NCBI RefSeq assembly: GCF_041260155.1
Contig: NC_091931.1
Coordinates: 48,617,433-48,681,432 of the forward strand
Source of the DNA: Ptychodera flava
Lineage: Eukaryota; Hemichordata; Enteropneusta; Ptychoderidae
Direction of reading: 5' to 3'
Length of the DNA: 64,000 bases
The translations under genes and the position numbers were made by a program. A model generated the notes under the pieces. It saw nothing but the letters and a program-made list of their open reading frames with translations, searched no databases and had not been told where the DNA came from. Each line of letters begins with the position of its first letter. The first letter of the stretch is position 1. Shown here one piece after another: positions 48,301 to 60,000 of this stretch.

Positions 48301-50364
48301 TCATTCACCTTTTTCTCAATGGGTAATTATTTTAAAGTCTTTATGAGAATCTTTATATGACTACCAGCAAATGTTCTTTAAGTCTGTTTCCTTCAAACAG
48401 TACATTCATTTTGCTTGAGTAAGTTGCAACTTCTTGATGCTTTCTGTAGTCAATTTGTGGATTTGGTAATGCGATAGCATATGCAGCTGCTACCAGCTAA
48501 CATGATCAGTCAATTGGCGGTGTATTTCTATGGTTGTGTGCGTGTGCCTTGAGAGATTTATAACATTTCCTATCTAAGGAAACCTGATATAATCTGTTTC
48601 AACTGCTGTGACTTTGAAAAATCTTCACGTCAACAGAAACTAATGGGGATTCCTCTGCCAAATACTATTCTGAACACTTTGCTGCAGCAACTTGGTTGTT
48701 TAGTGCATTTACCAAGAAAAAAAACACATTCTGTGAAAATTATGCATTTTAACTGATTGAAATAATTAAAAATCCACCTAGAAAATGTTAAATTTGATGT
48801 TTCTGTTAGGTTTTCAAGTCCAGGCTCATACCATTGTGTAATATATGGAAAATTACAATTCGAAACTAAACAATCATTGTGTGCATGTGAAAATTTATAT
48901 CTGTTATCACTTTGAAGACTAGAGATGTTAATCACCTGGATGTCGTCTGTGGAGGTTCATTTTGACAGTAAATATCATTGTTTGTATCTGAAAGCAGTGT
49001 AGGTAATCTGGTGGCAGTGTTCTGTCCATTCTCCAACTGTCTTGATGTATCACTTTTTGGTGGATGAGTTCTGTACAGTCTGTCCTTGAGAGGGAGCAAA
49101 AATACATCATCTTCCGACGAGTCAAGCGAGTTCCCATCATCAGTTCCTCCATCACTGCTGATCACGGGTATATTATCAAAGACTGCGTGTGACTTTGCCA
49201 CTCTGGTAGCTTTACTTTGTTCATTGCTGAGTTTTGGAGATGATTTTAGATGATTGCAGTTCTCAGAAGAAAGCTGGCCTCTCTTAGAATCTGTACACCA
49301 GTTTGGTTTGTTTTCTTTTTCTGAATTGTTGTCACTACTGGTGCCTCTAGATAGCCCTTTAACATACAAACTTGAAATGTCATCTGAATCAGAGTCTGAT
49401 GTCAAAGTAATTACTTCTGAGAAAGTGGTCAACTTCACAGATTTACCACCTTTACTGTTGATCTTAGCTTTCTGAAAACAAATGATGTACAAATTATAAC
49501 AGCAATAAAAATGTGGTAACGATAAATTTTAGTTATACAACGATTTAATGTGGCATTTTCTAACATTTTTTAAACATTAAAGTTTGATGCTGTCCTTGAG
49601 GCCAAACTTTAAGGTTAGAGCAGAAACTTGAAAACAAAGGATACTGTCAAGCTGTGACTTTCAGAATCAAATGACTGACAAATAACAATGCAGACTGTAC
49701 ATGTACACAGGCTGATGTACAAGCTACTGAACTGCAGCGAGGCATGATCCGTCTAAATAATATGGAGGTATTTGTACATGTATTACAAGTAAGTATGTGA
49801 ATAAGTCTCACCATTGACGTAACACACAGTTTGCTACCTCCTTGATCTCACTTTATTACTACCCCTATGCTTAAATTATAGTGCATTCATGATCTTCCAA
49901 ACTGCCAAAACATTGTAAAATACTGGCAACATTGAACTTGAAGAGGTAGCCTGGTAGGGCAACAAACTCTGTGTTTTGTCTTTGGAAGTTTGTTCTATTT
50001 CTTGAATATTGCCAAAATATGATATTTATGGAGGTCTCGCCTCAACCGTAATAATAATATTAATATGGTGAAACATGCATATTTTCGATTTGTAAAAGGG
50101 GTACAGACGCTATACGGGGATAAGGACATTACATTTCGCACATTGTTTGTACCTCCCATGATGCATACTGATGACCAGCCTACCTCGCTCATATCTAATT
50201 CTAACCATGGAGGTACTAGGTAGCTACCTCCATGTTCTAAGTTTAATCTTTGCATTTCTCATTGAAATACATACAGGAAAACTTACAAGGTCATCGCTGC
50301 CATCATCATTTAGCCATCCAAGTTTACCACCTACACGTTGAAACAAATCCTCGATATCGGACAT
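42080..50364 (-). CDS. GCNA: GCNA / ACRC-type SprT metallopeptidase, whole gene span, 10 coding exons
   Basis: Ten exons with consistent phases give 1662 nt, 553 residues plus stop. Seen: a disordered acidic N-terminal half (about 27-270) with three SUMO-interacting-type motifs; a SprT-like domain (about 325-450) with HELCHAASW as the HExxH zinc site (H413, E414, H417) and GGHGPHW giving the likely third ligand H430; a zinc ribbon (C467-C470 and C488-C491); and an HMG-like tail with FALFVKENYSAIK and HADVMRLLS. In the family this protein removes proteins crosslinked to DNA, protects germline genomes and is recruited through SUMO. The catalytic residues are all present, so an active enzyme is expected. 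SPRTN is the alternative family, but the CHSYEIN-K-YQC zinc ribbon and HMG-like end are GCNA features. Confidence 0.95.
42324..42842 (-). other. GCNA: GCNA intron 9
   Basis: AT-rich intron with the (CT)18 tract at its 3' end and a short AGGTCAGCATGTTC doublet near 42455-42480; nothing else recognised. The 0.6-kb intron before exon 9 (42951-43584) also shows no element. Confidence 0.8.
42329..42364 (-). repeat. (GA)18 microsatellite = (CT)18 in the GCNA transcript
   Basis: Thirty-six bases of pure GA on the plus strand. In transcript sense it is (CT)18, then TTTAG and exon 10, so it occupies the polypyrimidine-tract position. Confidence 0.97.
42843..42950 (-). CDS. GCNA: GCNA exon 9 (zinc ribbon, first half)
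   Basis: Completes Trp437, then residues 438-472 plus two bases of Gln473. NVIHPALPMIGRCHSYEINT and KFKYQCVKCGYQ match the family; C467 and C470 are the first zinc-ribbon pair. Acceptor TCCTATAG, donor CA|GTAAGG. Confidence 0.95.
43585..43681 (-). CDS. GCNA: GCNA exon 8 (HExxH active site)
   Basis: Completes Glu405, then residues 406-436 plus two bases of Trp437. RLRDTLIHELCHAASWYING carries the zinc-binding HExxH and catalytic Glu414; GGHGPHWKY follows with the third ligand. The longer open frame in this place is out of phase. Confidence 0.95.
43682..44813 (-). other. GCNA: GCNA intron 7
   Basis: About one third of it is the family-C miniature element at 43851-44208; the rest shows no structure. 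Confidence 0.8.
43851..44208 (+). mobile_element. Miniature inverted-repeat element family C, copy 3 (intact ends)
   Basis: 358 bp bounded by a perfect 18-bp terminal inverted repeat, TTTAAAGGGCCAGTAATG, with weaker symmetry further in. TTAA lies at each extreme end, as expected for piggyBac-type or Kolobok-type target duplications. No coding capacity. It sits in a GCNA intron. Confidence 0.85.
44814..44949 (-). CDS. GCNA: GCNA exon 7 (SprT domain)
   Basis: Residues 360-404 plus one base of codon 405. LPADMQITWNCKMRKTAGFC and RIELADKVCDSA match the beta-strand region before the active site of GCNA proteins. Acceptor ATTTCCAG, donor GCAG|GTGAGA. Confidence 0.93.
44950..45979 (-). other. GCNA: GCNA intron 6
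   Basis: Contains family-D repeat copy 2 (45525-45885). No gene recognised. Confidence 0.8.
45525..45885 (+). repeat. Dispersed repeat family D, copy 2
   Basis: Partner of 23415-23755, lying in a GCNA intron. A 64-codon minus-strand frame (45579-45773) is open here but broken in the other copy, so I do not call a gene. Confidence 0.8.
45980..46245 (-). CDS. GCNA: GCNA exon 6 (start of SprT domain)
   Basis: Residues 271-359, ending in phase 0 at AAG|GTAATG. SMYVRDFKRNREELTRKLF with VLFNTTVFDDK is the conserved entry to the GCNA SprT domain. Two in-frame acceptors exist: one gives the end 46245, the other 46218, which would drop nine residues. Confidence 0.9.
46547..46599 (-). CDS. GCNA: GCNA exon 5 (53 bp)
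   Basis: Completes Arg253, then residues 254-270 (KHKDKDVKQKIQKPHVA) and one base of codon 271. Acceptor TATTTCAG, donor G|GTAACA. Called from splice sites and phase; there is no domain evidence in this short basic linker. Confidence 0.68.
46600..47619 (-). other. GCNA: GCNA intron 4
   Basis: Holds the TTAACCC-type element at 47368-47590. The 60-codon frame near 47053 has no family likeness. Confidence 0.75.
47368..47590. mobile_element. TTAACCC-type miniature element
   Basis: About 220 bp with terminal inverted repeats TAACCCTTTGAGCGCT and AGCACTCAAAGGGTTA and AT-rich, AAATTTT-rich interior symmetry. The right end retains TTAA and the left has ATAA. TTAA followed by CCCTTT is a pattern seen for piggyBac-type ends. 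It lies in GCNA intron 4, about 30 bp from exon 4. Confidence 0.8.
47620..47686 (-). CDS. GCNA: GCNA exon 4
   Basis: Completes Ser231, then residues 232-252 plus two bases of Arg253, basic (SLKTPKKTINFGKTGTPITS). Acceptor GTTCTAG, donor AG|GTAAGG. Supported by phase on both sides rather than by a strong domain match. Confidence 0.75.
47829..47905 (-). CDS. GCNA: GCNA exon 3
   Basis: Completes Arg205, then residues 206-230 and one base of Ser231. SILDSESSDDDDDFE (215-229) is a third acidic SUMO-interacting-type patch. Acceptor TTTTACAG, donor T|GTAAGA. Longer frames here are on the wrong phase. Confidence 0.85.
47906..48935 (-). other. GCNA: GCNA intron 2
   Basis: AT-rich, with a G-rich run near 48203-48220. 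No gene or element recognised. Confidence 0.75.
48936..49471 (-). CDS. GCNA: GCNA exon 2 (acidic disordered region)
   Basis: Residues 27-204 plus two bases of Arg205. Low-complexity, Ser/Asp-rich. VITLTSDSDSDD (46-57) and IPVISSDGGTDD (127-138) have the hydrophobic core plus acidic/serine tail of SUMO-interacting motifs. Acceptor GTTTTCAG, donor AG|GTGATT. Confidence 0.92.
49472..50286 (-). other. GCNA: GCNA intron 1
   Basis: About 0.8 kb, no recognised element or RNA. Confidence 0.75.
50287..50364 (-). CDS. GCNA: GCNA exon 1 (start codon)
   Basis: Residues 1-26, MSDIEDLFQRVGGKLGWLND onward, 26 whole codons, donor CTT|GTAAGT. It is the first ATG below the TATA-like element at 50504-50511. 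Confidence 0.85.
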
Positions 50365-50901
50365 TCCGACAATACGGTCCGATAATCGCAGACAATTTAC
50401 GCCTTGCAAATAGAAAGTCTTCGCAAATAACGCACATCAGTTCAAATTTCCCACGGCTTTCATGTCGCAATTAAAAAGACCCTCCAACTTACTGCGAGCT
50501 CTCATTATATAGCCCTTTAGGTAAGTGAAGCAATCGCACATCTCTGTGGGTCGTTCTCACGCCTCGACTATGATCTTGCATCCGTCTGATCTTTAGCATA
50601 CCATGTGTGATAAAATATACGAAAAAATCCGTAAAATTGTGTAATGTGGCGAAATTATTGTAATACGCTCGGTGTTACACTTGCATTCGGATCATTAGTA
50701 AAAGTACATGGTATCCATGAAAACCGCTTTGGTACGAGGACATCCTATTGCGCGCGCACAGCTGAGACTTCACAATAAAAACAGCCCCAGTTTTAGAAAA
50801 TGTTACCATCTTGAGTTTGATATCTTTATGAATTTTCACGCCCAAGTCGACAACTTCATGTTAGAAGCAGCGCGGGTTGCCCATCTCCACAAGCTCTAGC
50901 T
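50365..50901. promoter_or_regulatory. Divergent promoter between GCNA and PAN3
   Basis: Only 537 bp separate the two start codons. On the minus strand TATATAAT (50511-50504) is a TATA-like element about 140 bp upstream of the GCNA ATG. On the PAN3 side TTGCGCGCGCA (50749-50759) is an E2F/NRF1-like GC element about 145 bp from the PAN3 ATG. A 63-codon upstream frame (50708-50899) ends 2 bases before the PAN3 start. Confidence 0.6.
50504..50511 (-). promoter_or_regulatory. TATA-like element for GCNA
   Basis: The minus strand reads GGGCTATATAATGAG. A start site roughly 30 bp downstream would leave a GCNA 5' UTR of about 110 nt. Confidence 0.4.
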
Positions 50902-51082
50902 ATGAATAGTAATGTTGGCGGGCCTAAAAAGATGGCTGTATGTCGATACTGGGCGAACAATCGGACTTGTTTTTATGGAGATGATTGTCAGTTTCTCCAC
51001 GATCGAGCACCTATGTCGGGTGGCATTTCACCTGGTAAAAATCCCATGAAAACAGGCATACCTGACAGATCGTCTAGGAGCC
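50902..51082 (+). CDS. PAN3: PAN3 exon 1 (CCCH zinc finger)
   Basis: Residues 1-60 plus one base of Leu61; donor AGCC|GTAAGT. The ATG at 50902 precedes the zinc finger by 13 residues. An in-frame ATG also encodes Met11, still upstream of the finger. Confidence 0.93.
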
Positions 51083-54000
51083 GTAAGTATCAATGTGCAT
51101 TATGTCTTTCAATACAGTTTCTATCATTCTGCATCGTAGTATGGGATGGTAGTCCCTGGTTATTGACCGGATGTCACTTGTCAAAATCGTTTCGTTAGCA
51201 TATTGTGCTTTCCAGTGCAGTAGTAAAAGCTGTAGCAGCCGCTAAGCGTCACTGTAGTCTGTACTCTTCAAATATTGGTGTCACCGTTCCACTTTTTGTC
51301 TCTACGAAACACGTAAATTGACTCGTAGGCGCCGCCATCATATATATGTCTGAACAGCTTCATATATATAATTAGCGAACGAAACGACATAGTTTGTTTT
51401 CATATAGATGTTGAGTTACTCATACAGAACTGCGTCTGTGCTACATCCATACCGATAGTAATATACGTATTGTAAATTATACTGAACCAGACACAGACCA
51501 TTTGATAAAAGAGAAAAGCCGTGTATGTTATGAGTCCAGGTTCCCCGTGAGTAACAATATTACAAGCAACTGCCCAGGAGAACACAAAATCGACAGGTAT
51601 TGAACCCCCCCCACCCCCCACCCCCCATTCCAAAATAGCTTATGTCCCAAATGTGCAAGTACTGATTTTGCTAATTCACACCGTAGTGACCTCTGCCATA
51701 ACCAAAATCGAGAGGTTGTTCAATAGGCGGACAACAACACTTCACAACTAAGGCAAGCACTGCAAATACACAGTTAAATACACATTTAAAACGTATTACA
51801 GTGTTTACACAACATAACTTGTGATCATTTATAAAAGGGACTATAAGTGATAGGAATATTGACAATAGACAAAATTTATTAGATTCTACAAGTGTAATGA
51901 TTTTTAGTTAAAGATTGATCAGTTGACGGTTAATAATGTAATTAATAACTTTAAAAAGATGAATTAATATCGACAGATAAGTTTATAGGGACTAATACAC
52001 TCATAACACAGACACTACAAATTGAAGCCATTCCCCTTCATTTTATTTGTCTGGTTTCAATAAAAAAGCCTTCCAGCTTTCTGTACAGTAGTAATATGAA
52101 AATAACATGCAGAAAATTATTTCCATGGAAGTCATCAAAGAATCTTTATAGTACTTCTCATGTTTGCATTCATTATTCACAGTGTGTGGTCTGTAGTTTA
52201 ACTCCACATTTTAAAATAGTTTCTACTGAGCAAGTTATAGTGTCTCTAAATTAGAGATATACTTGATCAGTCTTACCAGCCTAGTATACAATATTTGATT
52301 AACTTTATTTGATTACATAATAGAAGAAAGGTTACAATCAATTATTTATGTTTACAAATTTGTTTGGTACAGTATGAATCATTGTTGCAATTATTCTTGC
52401 AACATTTTTTGTTAAAACAGAAACCAATGTGTCAGGCAGCAAAGTTGTTCTCTTTGTCTCTAAAATGTCATTTTGCAAGTGTTGGCCTCTTGAACCTCTT
52501 GCTAACCATCAGAGCACTGGAGGGAAATGTGTTCCCTGTTTTGTTAATTTGACTCAGTATATCTCACTCCAATAGTGGTATATGCAATTTGCATCCAAAA
52601 AGTGAATCTTAGGAATATTGGTCATGTAATCAACTGTGCAATTTCCTTCCACCCGCTGACAGTAACTTCTCCTTCAGAAACTAACATGATTCATCTTAGT
52701 ATTTTGCCCTCTAAATGCTCAATTCATCTTCCATTTCTCTATTTTGTTTACCAAAGCAGATTTATACATTAAACGATAGTGTCAGACATTAAACAATAAT
52801 GTCACAATTTATTCTGTTGTAACTCAAATTTTGATGAAATCTGTTTTTCTCTAGTAAGTGATTTGAACACCAACGTTAATTGGAATCTGTGAAGTGCCTC
52901 AAGGACCATTTCAGTTATGCTGACTGAATCGTTTTGGAACCTTCAAGTGTAACATTCTCAATGATTCGAAATTTGTGAACAATTAATAAGGAGACAAATA
53001 TAATTCTTGAAATTGTAATTATTATCTCGATCATAGAGTTGTGACAAGTGTTGTAATATCCATGAGCAACAAGTGTTTTGGATTGTGACATGAAAGTGAA
53101 TCTAGCATGGTATTTCTTATCATGGTGATCTCTGCTACTAGTACAAATGTTAAACTGTTTGAAAGATGTTAGAGCTGGAATGATGATATCTACTTCAATA
53201 GCATCTTGGAAAAATTACATCCACAAACCTACAAAATGTTTTGTAGTAGACATTTTATTACAGTTAGCCATGAAATCAAAACCACATCAAGGTGTTTATG
53301 TTTTCCAAGTTCTGCAGTTTTTACATGTAGGTTAAAGATGGTTTTGCAGATTGGAAAGAAATTCAGGTGTATTTGCTGTGTTAGATATTTCCCAATGAAC
53401 TGTACTGTGATTATTAAAGCATAATCAAACTATGTACTGAAACAGCTAATTCAACGAGCAAAAGTCTACTTTCTGAAAAAAGTTAATCTTTGTCCATTGT
53501 TTGAATACATAATACTTCTGACAACTATATTGATGAAGACAGTACACTGTTACATTTTCAATCATCAACTACTACATGTGGACCAAATCAAAGATACTAG
53601 ACCAAATCAAAAATACTAGACCAAATCAAAGATCTTCATCTAAATATGATTTATGCATCACTGTATTTCAGCATACTTACATGTACTCCCCTATAAATGT
53701 AATTACATACACAACAGTATTTGAATCTATATTGTGTCGGAGAAGTATATGGTATAATGGTTCTGGTCAAAATGAGCATAACATGTTCATGTATACATTG
53801 TACTATATCTTCATTCATGTTTAATTATATTAATTGTGAGTAAAGGAGGACAGGCAGTGTTTCATCCAGGATGGCATTACCAGGGGGGATTTTCCCCCTT
53901 TACCAGAAAATTTAGGGGGATTTCACTAGTTCATGTGTTCTACCTGCATCTCTAAGGTGTGACTGGCACCATCTTATGGGGGCTGGTCTCCCCTTGACAA

Positions 54001-57000
54001 ATTACTAGTGGGTGCCAACCTGTCAACAGAGGGGGAATCCCCCATCCCCCTGTCCAGAGGAAAACACTGAACAGAGTGTCAGTAAACAATTTCCAAGATT
54101 CATTGCAGTTGACAGTTATGTTTACATGACATATGAAACAGAAAGTGAAACTGAATATTCATTGATCGGAAAATTCATAAGAATCATTAGAGACGGGATT
54201 GGAAATATTCATGGTAAACAGGAGACCGTAAATTACCATTATTTCAAGTTTGAAGTTTGAACAGAACCTGCTGAAACAATAACAATAAGTGTGCAGATTT
54301 TGAAAGATATGAAGTTTCGAGTTGATAAAATTTTGAAAATGTAATGTTCATCAGTGTTGAAGTCAGAGCCTTGCAACAATGTCCCCAAAACGGAACCTGT
54401 TGTCCCGCATTTTCGCATACTATGGGTCACCCCGGGTGCACTCATGAGTCGACTGTGTTGGGTGTAGTCTCCAAATAATATCTGTTACTGACAATGATCT
54501 TTGTTTTGCATGATTATTTTGAGGCTTATATTTATGTGCTTTCAGAGCTGTAATTAAAAGTAATTAAAACGCTGCACTTGATAACATAACTTGCTTGAAG
54601 TCCGACTGACTTTGATTGGTGGCAGATACGGTATACTGCTACAGTAGCCTGAAATTCAAGCATAGCGACGCAGTAGCTTGAAATGAATGTTGTTCTGTGA
54701 AACTAACTTATTACAAAATTGAAGATTTGATTGACAACTGATGCATGTTGTCCCCAAAATGTGCAAAATGTCCTAAAAAATAAACGGTAGTTAGACACAC
54801 TGTCCCCTGCTTTAAAATTCCTGGCAGCAACACTGGTCCATCCAAAGCTTCAGTACAGATGTAGCATGACACTTTCAAAATGAAATTTTGTATGGTTTTG
54901 TTTGTTTGGTTTAACCACTGCTTATTGCAGCAGTAATTTGTTTTATAAACAAAATCCAGAAAATTTCCAAATGATTATAGACACTCATATGTCTTGAAGG
55001 CCAATGCCATTAATTTGATACAAATTACAGCACATTAAAACATTTTCTTCTTTGGAGTTCATATGAAGAACATAAACATTTTATGATACAACTCCTGTTC
55101 AGTGTAAATTGGAATTTTAAACTGTCATGTTATAATAGATTGCAAGTACAGCTGTAATTGTCATTTAGTGCATGTCAGTTTATGTGAAAGCAATGCTATG
55201 TTCATAAATAAAATGTCCAGTGAACAAAAATGAGAGATAAATGTATCAAACAAACTGCCACATGTACAAATCAAGAACATCAGCTGTCACAGTAGTATAA
55301 TATTTTGTCAATAGTTTTACTACCTACAGATTATCATTTGTACATAAGCCAATGTACAACCAATGATTGATGCTACCCACTTGTTCAAATCAAATCAGAG
55401 TTGTAATAAAAAAACTTCTAATCATAGAGGGCTGTTTTCACATCACAGTAGACTATATTCAGCTTTATATACATGTACAACTGTGTCTTACCGGTAGTTT
55501 TGAAGCAAAGAGCATGATACAAACACCTGTTGAGAATCTAAATGCATATTGTAAAGTAAAGTAAAGTAAAGTAAGCCTTTATTGAAATCGTATCCCAGTT
55601 GGGATCTTGATCATAAAGTACAATAAAGGTTTTGCAAAAAAACAACAATGAAAGAGTATATATAATATATATATAAAATATAAATAATTAATTAATTAAT
55701 TGTATGTACCTCAAGTTTCTCTTTACCTGTCTGAAAAAAACTTATTCGAAAATTAGGTTCTGTAGTTTTGTTGAAAGAAAGTGAATAGCTTGGCCTTTTT
55801 TGAAGACACTGGCAGTGATGGTTGTACTTGGTAAAACTGATATCAGTTTGTAAAAAGGATCTGGAAAAAGGATATACATCATTTACATGTACACCTAGAA
55901 AACCATCAAACTACATGTATTCTGACCTCGGTGTACATTGAAGTATACATAGCATCAACGTATCAGGATGAGATACTGGTCTACATTTTCAGTGAAGCAC
56001 TGATTGTTGTAGTACTGCTTTGTACATTGTATGCTGTATGTTTGTCCATTCTTTCACAAATGTTATGAAGTGTGACAGTCCTATTTGATTTTTTCCAGGA
56101 ACTTTAACCTCTAGCCTGCCAGGCCTATCACTTCCCCATCTACTCACTAAAAAGCAGTATTAAACCGAAACTGATAGGCTGTTCCATCTACTTTGCATTG
56201 TATGTTAAAGCAGGGTAGGTCAGTGAAATTCATCACATGAATAGGGAAAGTTCATGTTAACCTATTTTTCCGGTGCCTTTATACAACTTCAAGTCTCTTT
56301 TAAAATGCAATATAAGGGACACGTTATGCCTCATTCCAGCTGTAACCACAGTGACCTGATGGTGACGTATGGACTTGGCAGAAGGCGGCTTAAAATGAAG
56401 AATAGAAAGATAGATTATAGATAAATGAAATGATGTGAAAAATGACAGTACCAATACATGTATTGTATATAAATTCATCAAATGTGTATTTGTTATCAAT
56501 ACTTGTTAATCTTTATGCACAATTAGACCAGTAGTAATGCTGTAATTGAGCTCAAATTTTGATAATTATCAAAAGTGGCTTTTTAATCCTCCATGTGGTA
56601 ATACCAAACTGTACAAATGGTCCTGGCCATATTTGCCATACAATATACCAGTAGGGTACATTTTGTACATGGCTATACTGTACTGTAGTTATTCAAATAA
56701 ATAAGCCAAGAGAGTTGCTTTTAATATCAGAGAAGTTGCACTTATTATTCAGTACTGCAGGGTATTTCCCCCACAAGGTTTAGGTCCTATGTAATAAATC
56801 CATACACCTTTAACTACTACCTCGTATCTCATCAGTTCTGATATAAAACATAAGACTATATATCCCATAGGAGCTAGTATGTAAAACTGTACAAAAGATT
56901 TATTTAGAGAGACCTGAGTTTTCAGCTGGTTGTGTATAGCTAATGTAGAGTCTCAGCTCATATAAATTTGTTCAAGACTTGTTGAGCCTGTAGGTTAGTA

Positions 57001-60000
57001 TAGTATCTTCACAGGCTTGAGTGATAAATTTTTCACGTCAGGAAACCGAAGTCAGAAAGCTGTGTGATTTGTATGCAACATCTGCATAGCGTCACAGTGT
57101 GTTGGGCAGCCAGAACAGGTAGACCGTGACATGTACTTGTAGATTTCATGATATATTGGTATGAGTGCCCTGCTTGAAAACAATCACATGTTATGTACAT
57201 GAATTGGTACAAATATGAATGATAGCATACATACATGTACACTTCAGTATACATTTCATGTATACTGAAATTACCACTGAGACAAGTCTGATTTACTGTC
57301 AGTTATACATGTACGTAATTTTAATTATTAATGTATTTGCCTCTATTTTTGGATTACAGTGGGAAATCCAGGAAGAGCTCAAGATCAATATTTCCAGTCA
57401 CCGTTTAACAACATGAATATGGGAGAAACTAGCATGCCATTTCAACAAGACCTTTTGGGCAACTTTGTAAGTGTTAAGGTGTTGATATCACATTTTGAAA
57501 ATTTATTTTAAAAATGTCAATCAAATAAAGTAGGATAAATGTGCTATATATTCATTGATGATAAAACCACTTATATAGCTGACATTTTATTTTGTAAACA
57601 AAGGTGACCTACTTACATGTAGCTATCATAACGTAGAATTTAATAGAATAATTTGGTTTAGGAAACATGAAGGAGAAAGAAAGAATGAATAATTCTAGTT
57701 TTTAAAGTAGACTATTTTACATATACATGTAGGTCCAGTGCTTTTCTTTCACATTGATAAAATTGAAAATATGTGACCCTGTACTCCTTGTACTGGTGGT
57801 GTGGTTAAGCAAATACTAGAAACTCGTCATGCATAGTTTCCGTTTTCTGGATATTTGTTGCCATAGTATTAAAAATTCACAATTTTGTCCCTGAAGTGCC
57901 GTTGTGCTATGGACTAGCTTTCCTTTTGTTACCCCTTGAATCCAAAAGAACCATGGAAACATTTTTTAGAGGACGGTCATGTGACATATTGTGCCATAAA
58001 TTACTTCCAAGAGCTGATTATGTATGCATCATTTGAATCAGCCGTCAGAATGAAATGTTAAGGCTTTTTTCACAACAGCCATGATTTTCTGTTATTTACT
58101 TTTAGAAATTAGATTGAATTTAAAACAGCACTTTTATCCAGATTTTATCATAATTGCTCATTCTCATCATGACTTTGAAGAAATCTGTTGTATGTATGTA
58201 CACAAAGCAAAGATGTCACTAAACATTAAGTTGCCTACATGTAACTGGCCAAAATCTGTTGTATGTGTACACAATGCAAAGATGTCACTAAACATTAAGT
58301 TGCCTAACTTGCCAAAATCTGATGCTGTTCAACAAAACAGTACAAGAATCAATTCACAGCAAAGTTATGATTCTTATCTTTCAGCAAATTGGCAAGGATC
58401 CTGGGCCGTTTCCCTTTGCAGGTAAGCTATCAATTTTTCCTACAACGTACACAGATGTGTCTCAAGTGTATAAAGTGTTCATGTGTGTGATTTTACTAAT
58501 ACTTATTAAGATGTTATTTCACCTTGTTGTCATATACATGTACAGATGTTTGGTTAAATGATAATATTTTGGGGAAAGAAATGTTTACTATATGCTGTCC
58601 AATATAGCAGAAAGTAAATAAACAATGGCAGAAAACATCACATTTGGAACTTATTTGAAATATTGTCACAATAATAGTATTTCAATTGCAGATGCATATA
58701 TATCAACACCTGATTTGATTTGATTCTGATTGTTCTGAGCACAGTAATATCACCATAGGAGAAGGTAGTGGTCAGGGTATTTTTTACTTCAACATTTTTC
58801 TTTGATGATGACCAAGGTTTTCCCAATTTTCTTCACTGTGGCCTTAAACTTCAATTGGGAAAAGGTTCATTGATAATTATGCGTATATTCCACTATACTC
58901 TAGTTGTGACATCAGCCAAGTTTACATGTACAGTATATAGACAAGAACTACATCAAAAGGCTTTGCATCCATTTGGATTTAACTATTTTGGAATGATTGA
59001 CAACTGATGTAGATTTGACATTTACACCATGTGTCATTCAGCGAATTCAGCAGTTTTCAAAATTAGTGAAATCACATTATTTTATTCGTAGAATGTCAAG
59101 TCCTTGGAGACTAATCATACTATGAATCTGGCCTGGACTCTTTAACCACTGTTTTCATAATACATTTTGTACTCTGAAAAACCATTTCCATTTAAAAAGA
59201 GAGAATGGGATGACTTTGTTAATTACTGCGAGCATAGAAAATTATAAATATCAGTGATGTCACAGTAAAATTGTCATTAAGTATCCTGTATAGTTGGAGC
59301 ATGTACATGCACATTTGAATCTAAGGTTTTGTAAGGTCACATTTTGACGCAGAGTGATCAGATAATGAGAAGACCCACACAGCTGAAAAAGCATTCATTA
59401 AACTCTGTGCCTACTGAAGTAAATTCCCAAGTGAGGGTGGTGTCATGATGTCATTGCGCCTACCACTTGGAATTGAACTTTATAGAAGTAATCTTTGTAA
59501 AGCAGGTACATGTACAATGTCCATCATTTGTGACAGTATTGAAACTTGCAAGGTGTTCACAAATTTTCCATGTTGGCAACATGTTTTAGGGCAGTCATAG
59601 GTGTAGGTACATCCCCCTTCAGAGATAAAAACATTTTATGTGACAATGCTCAGTTGGTCAAAATAAGTGAGTAGCCAAGAAGAAATTTGTCAAATGTGTC
59701 ACTGTAAGTCAAAACATGTAAATTGACAGTGTTGGCCAATTTTAAGGGGGATTGAAATTTAACAAAAAAATCAGAAAAAGAAATGTCTTTTCAAACAGAG
59801 TCTCGGTTTACATACTCACCTCTTCACTTGAAAATCATCATTCAGTCCTAAAAAAATTCCCAGATAGTAATGATAAAGCTAAACTGCCTCAACTTTGTCA
59901 ACCTAAATACGTATCTTTGTCTTGCTGTAATTGCCATCAAAAGAAACGTACAGAATCAAATATTGAGTTGATTTGGCACATTGCATGTAACATGTCGTCA

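Larger units (their letters stand above)
51083..57359 (+). other. PAN3: PAN3 intron 1 (6.3 kb)
   Basis: AT-rich, no gene recognised on either strand. It holds a poly-C run (51605-51627), a triple 19-bp repeat (53581-53637) and a (TAAAG)n-tailed element end (55553-55640). Confidence 0.75.
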
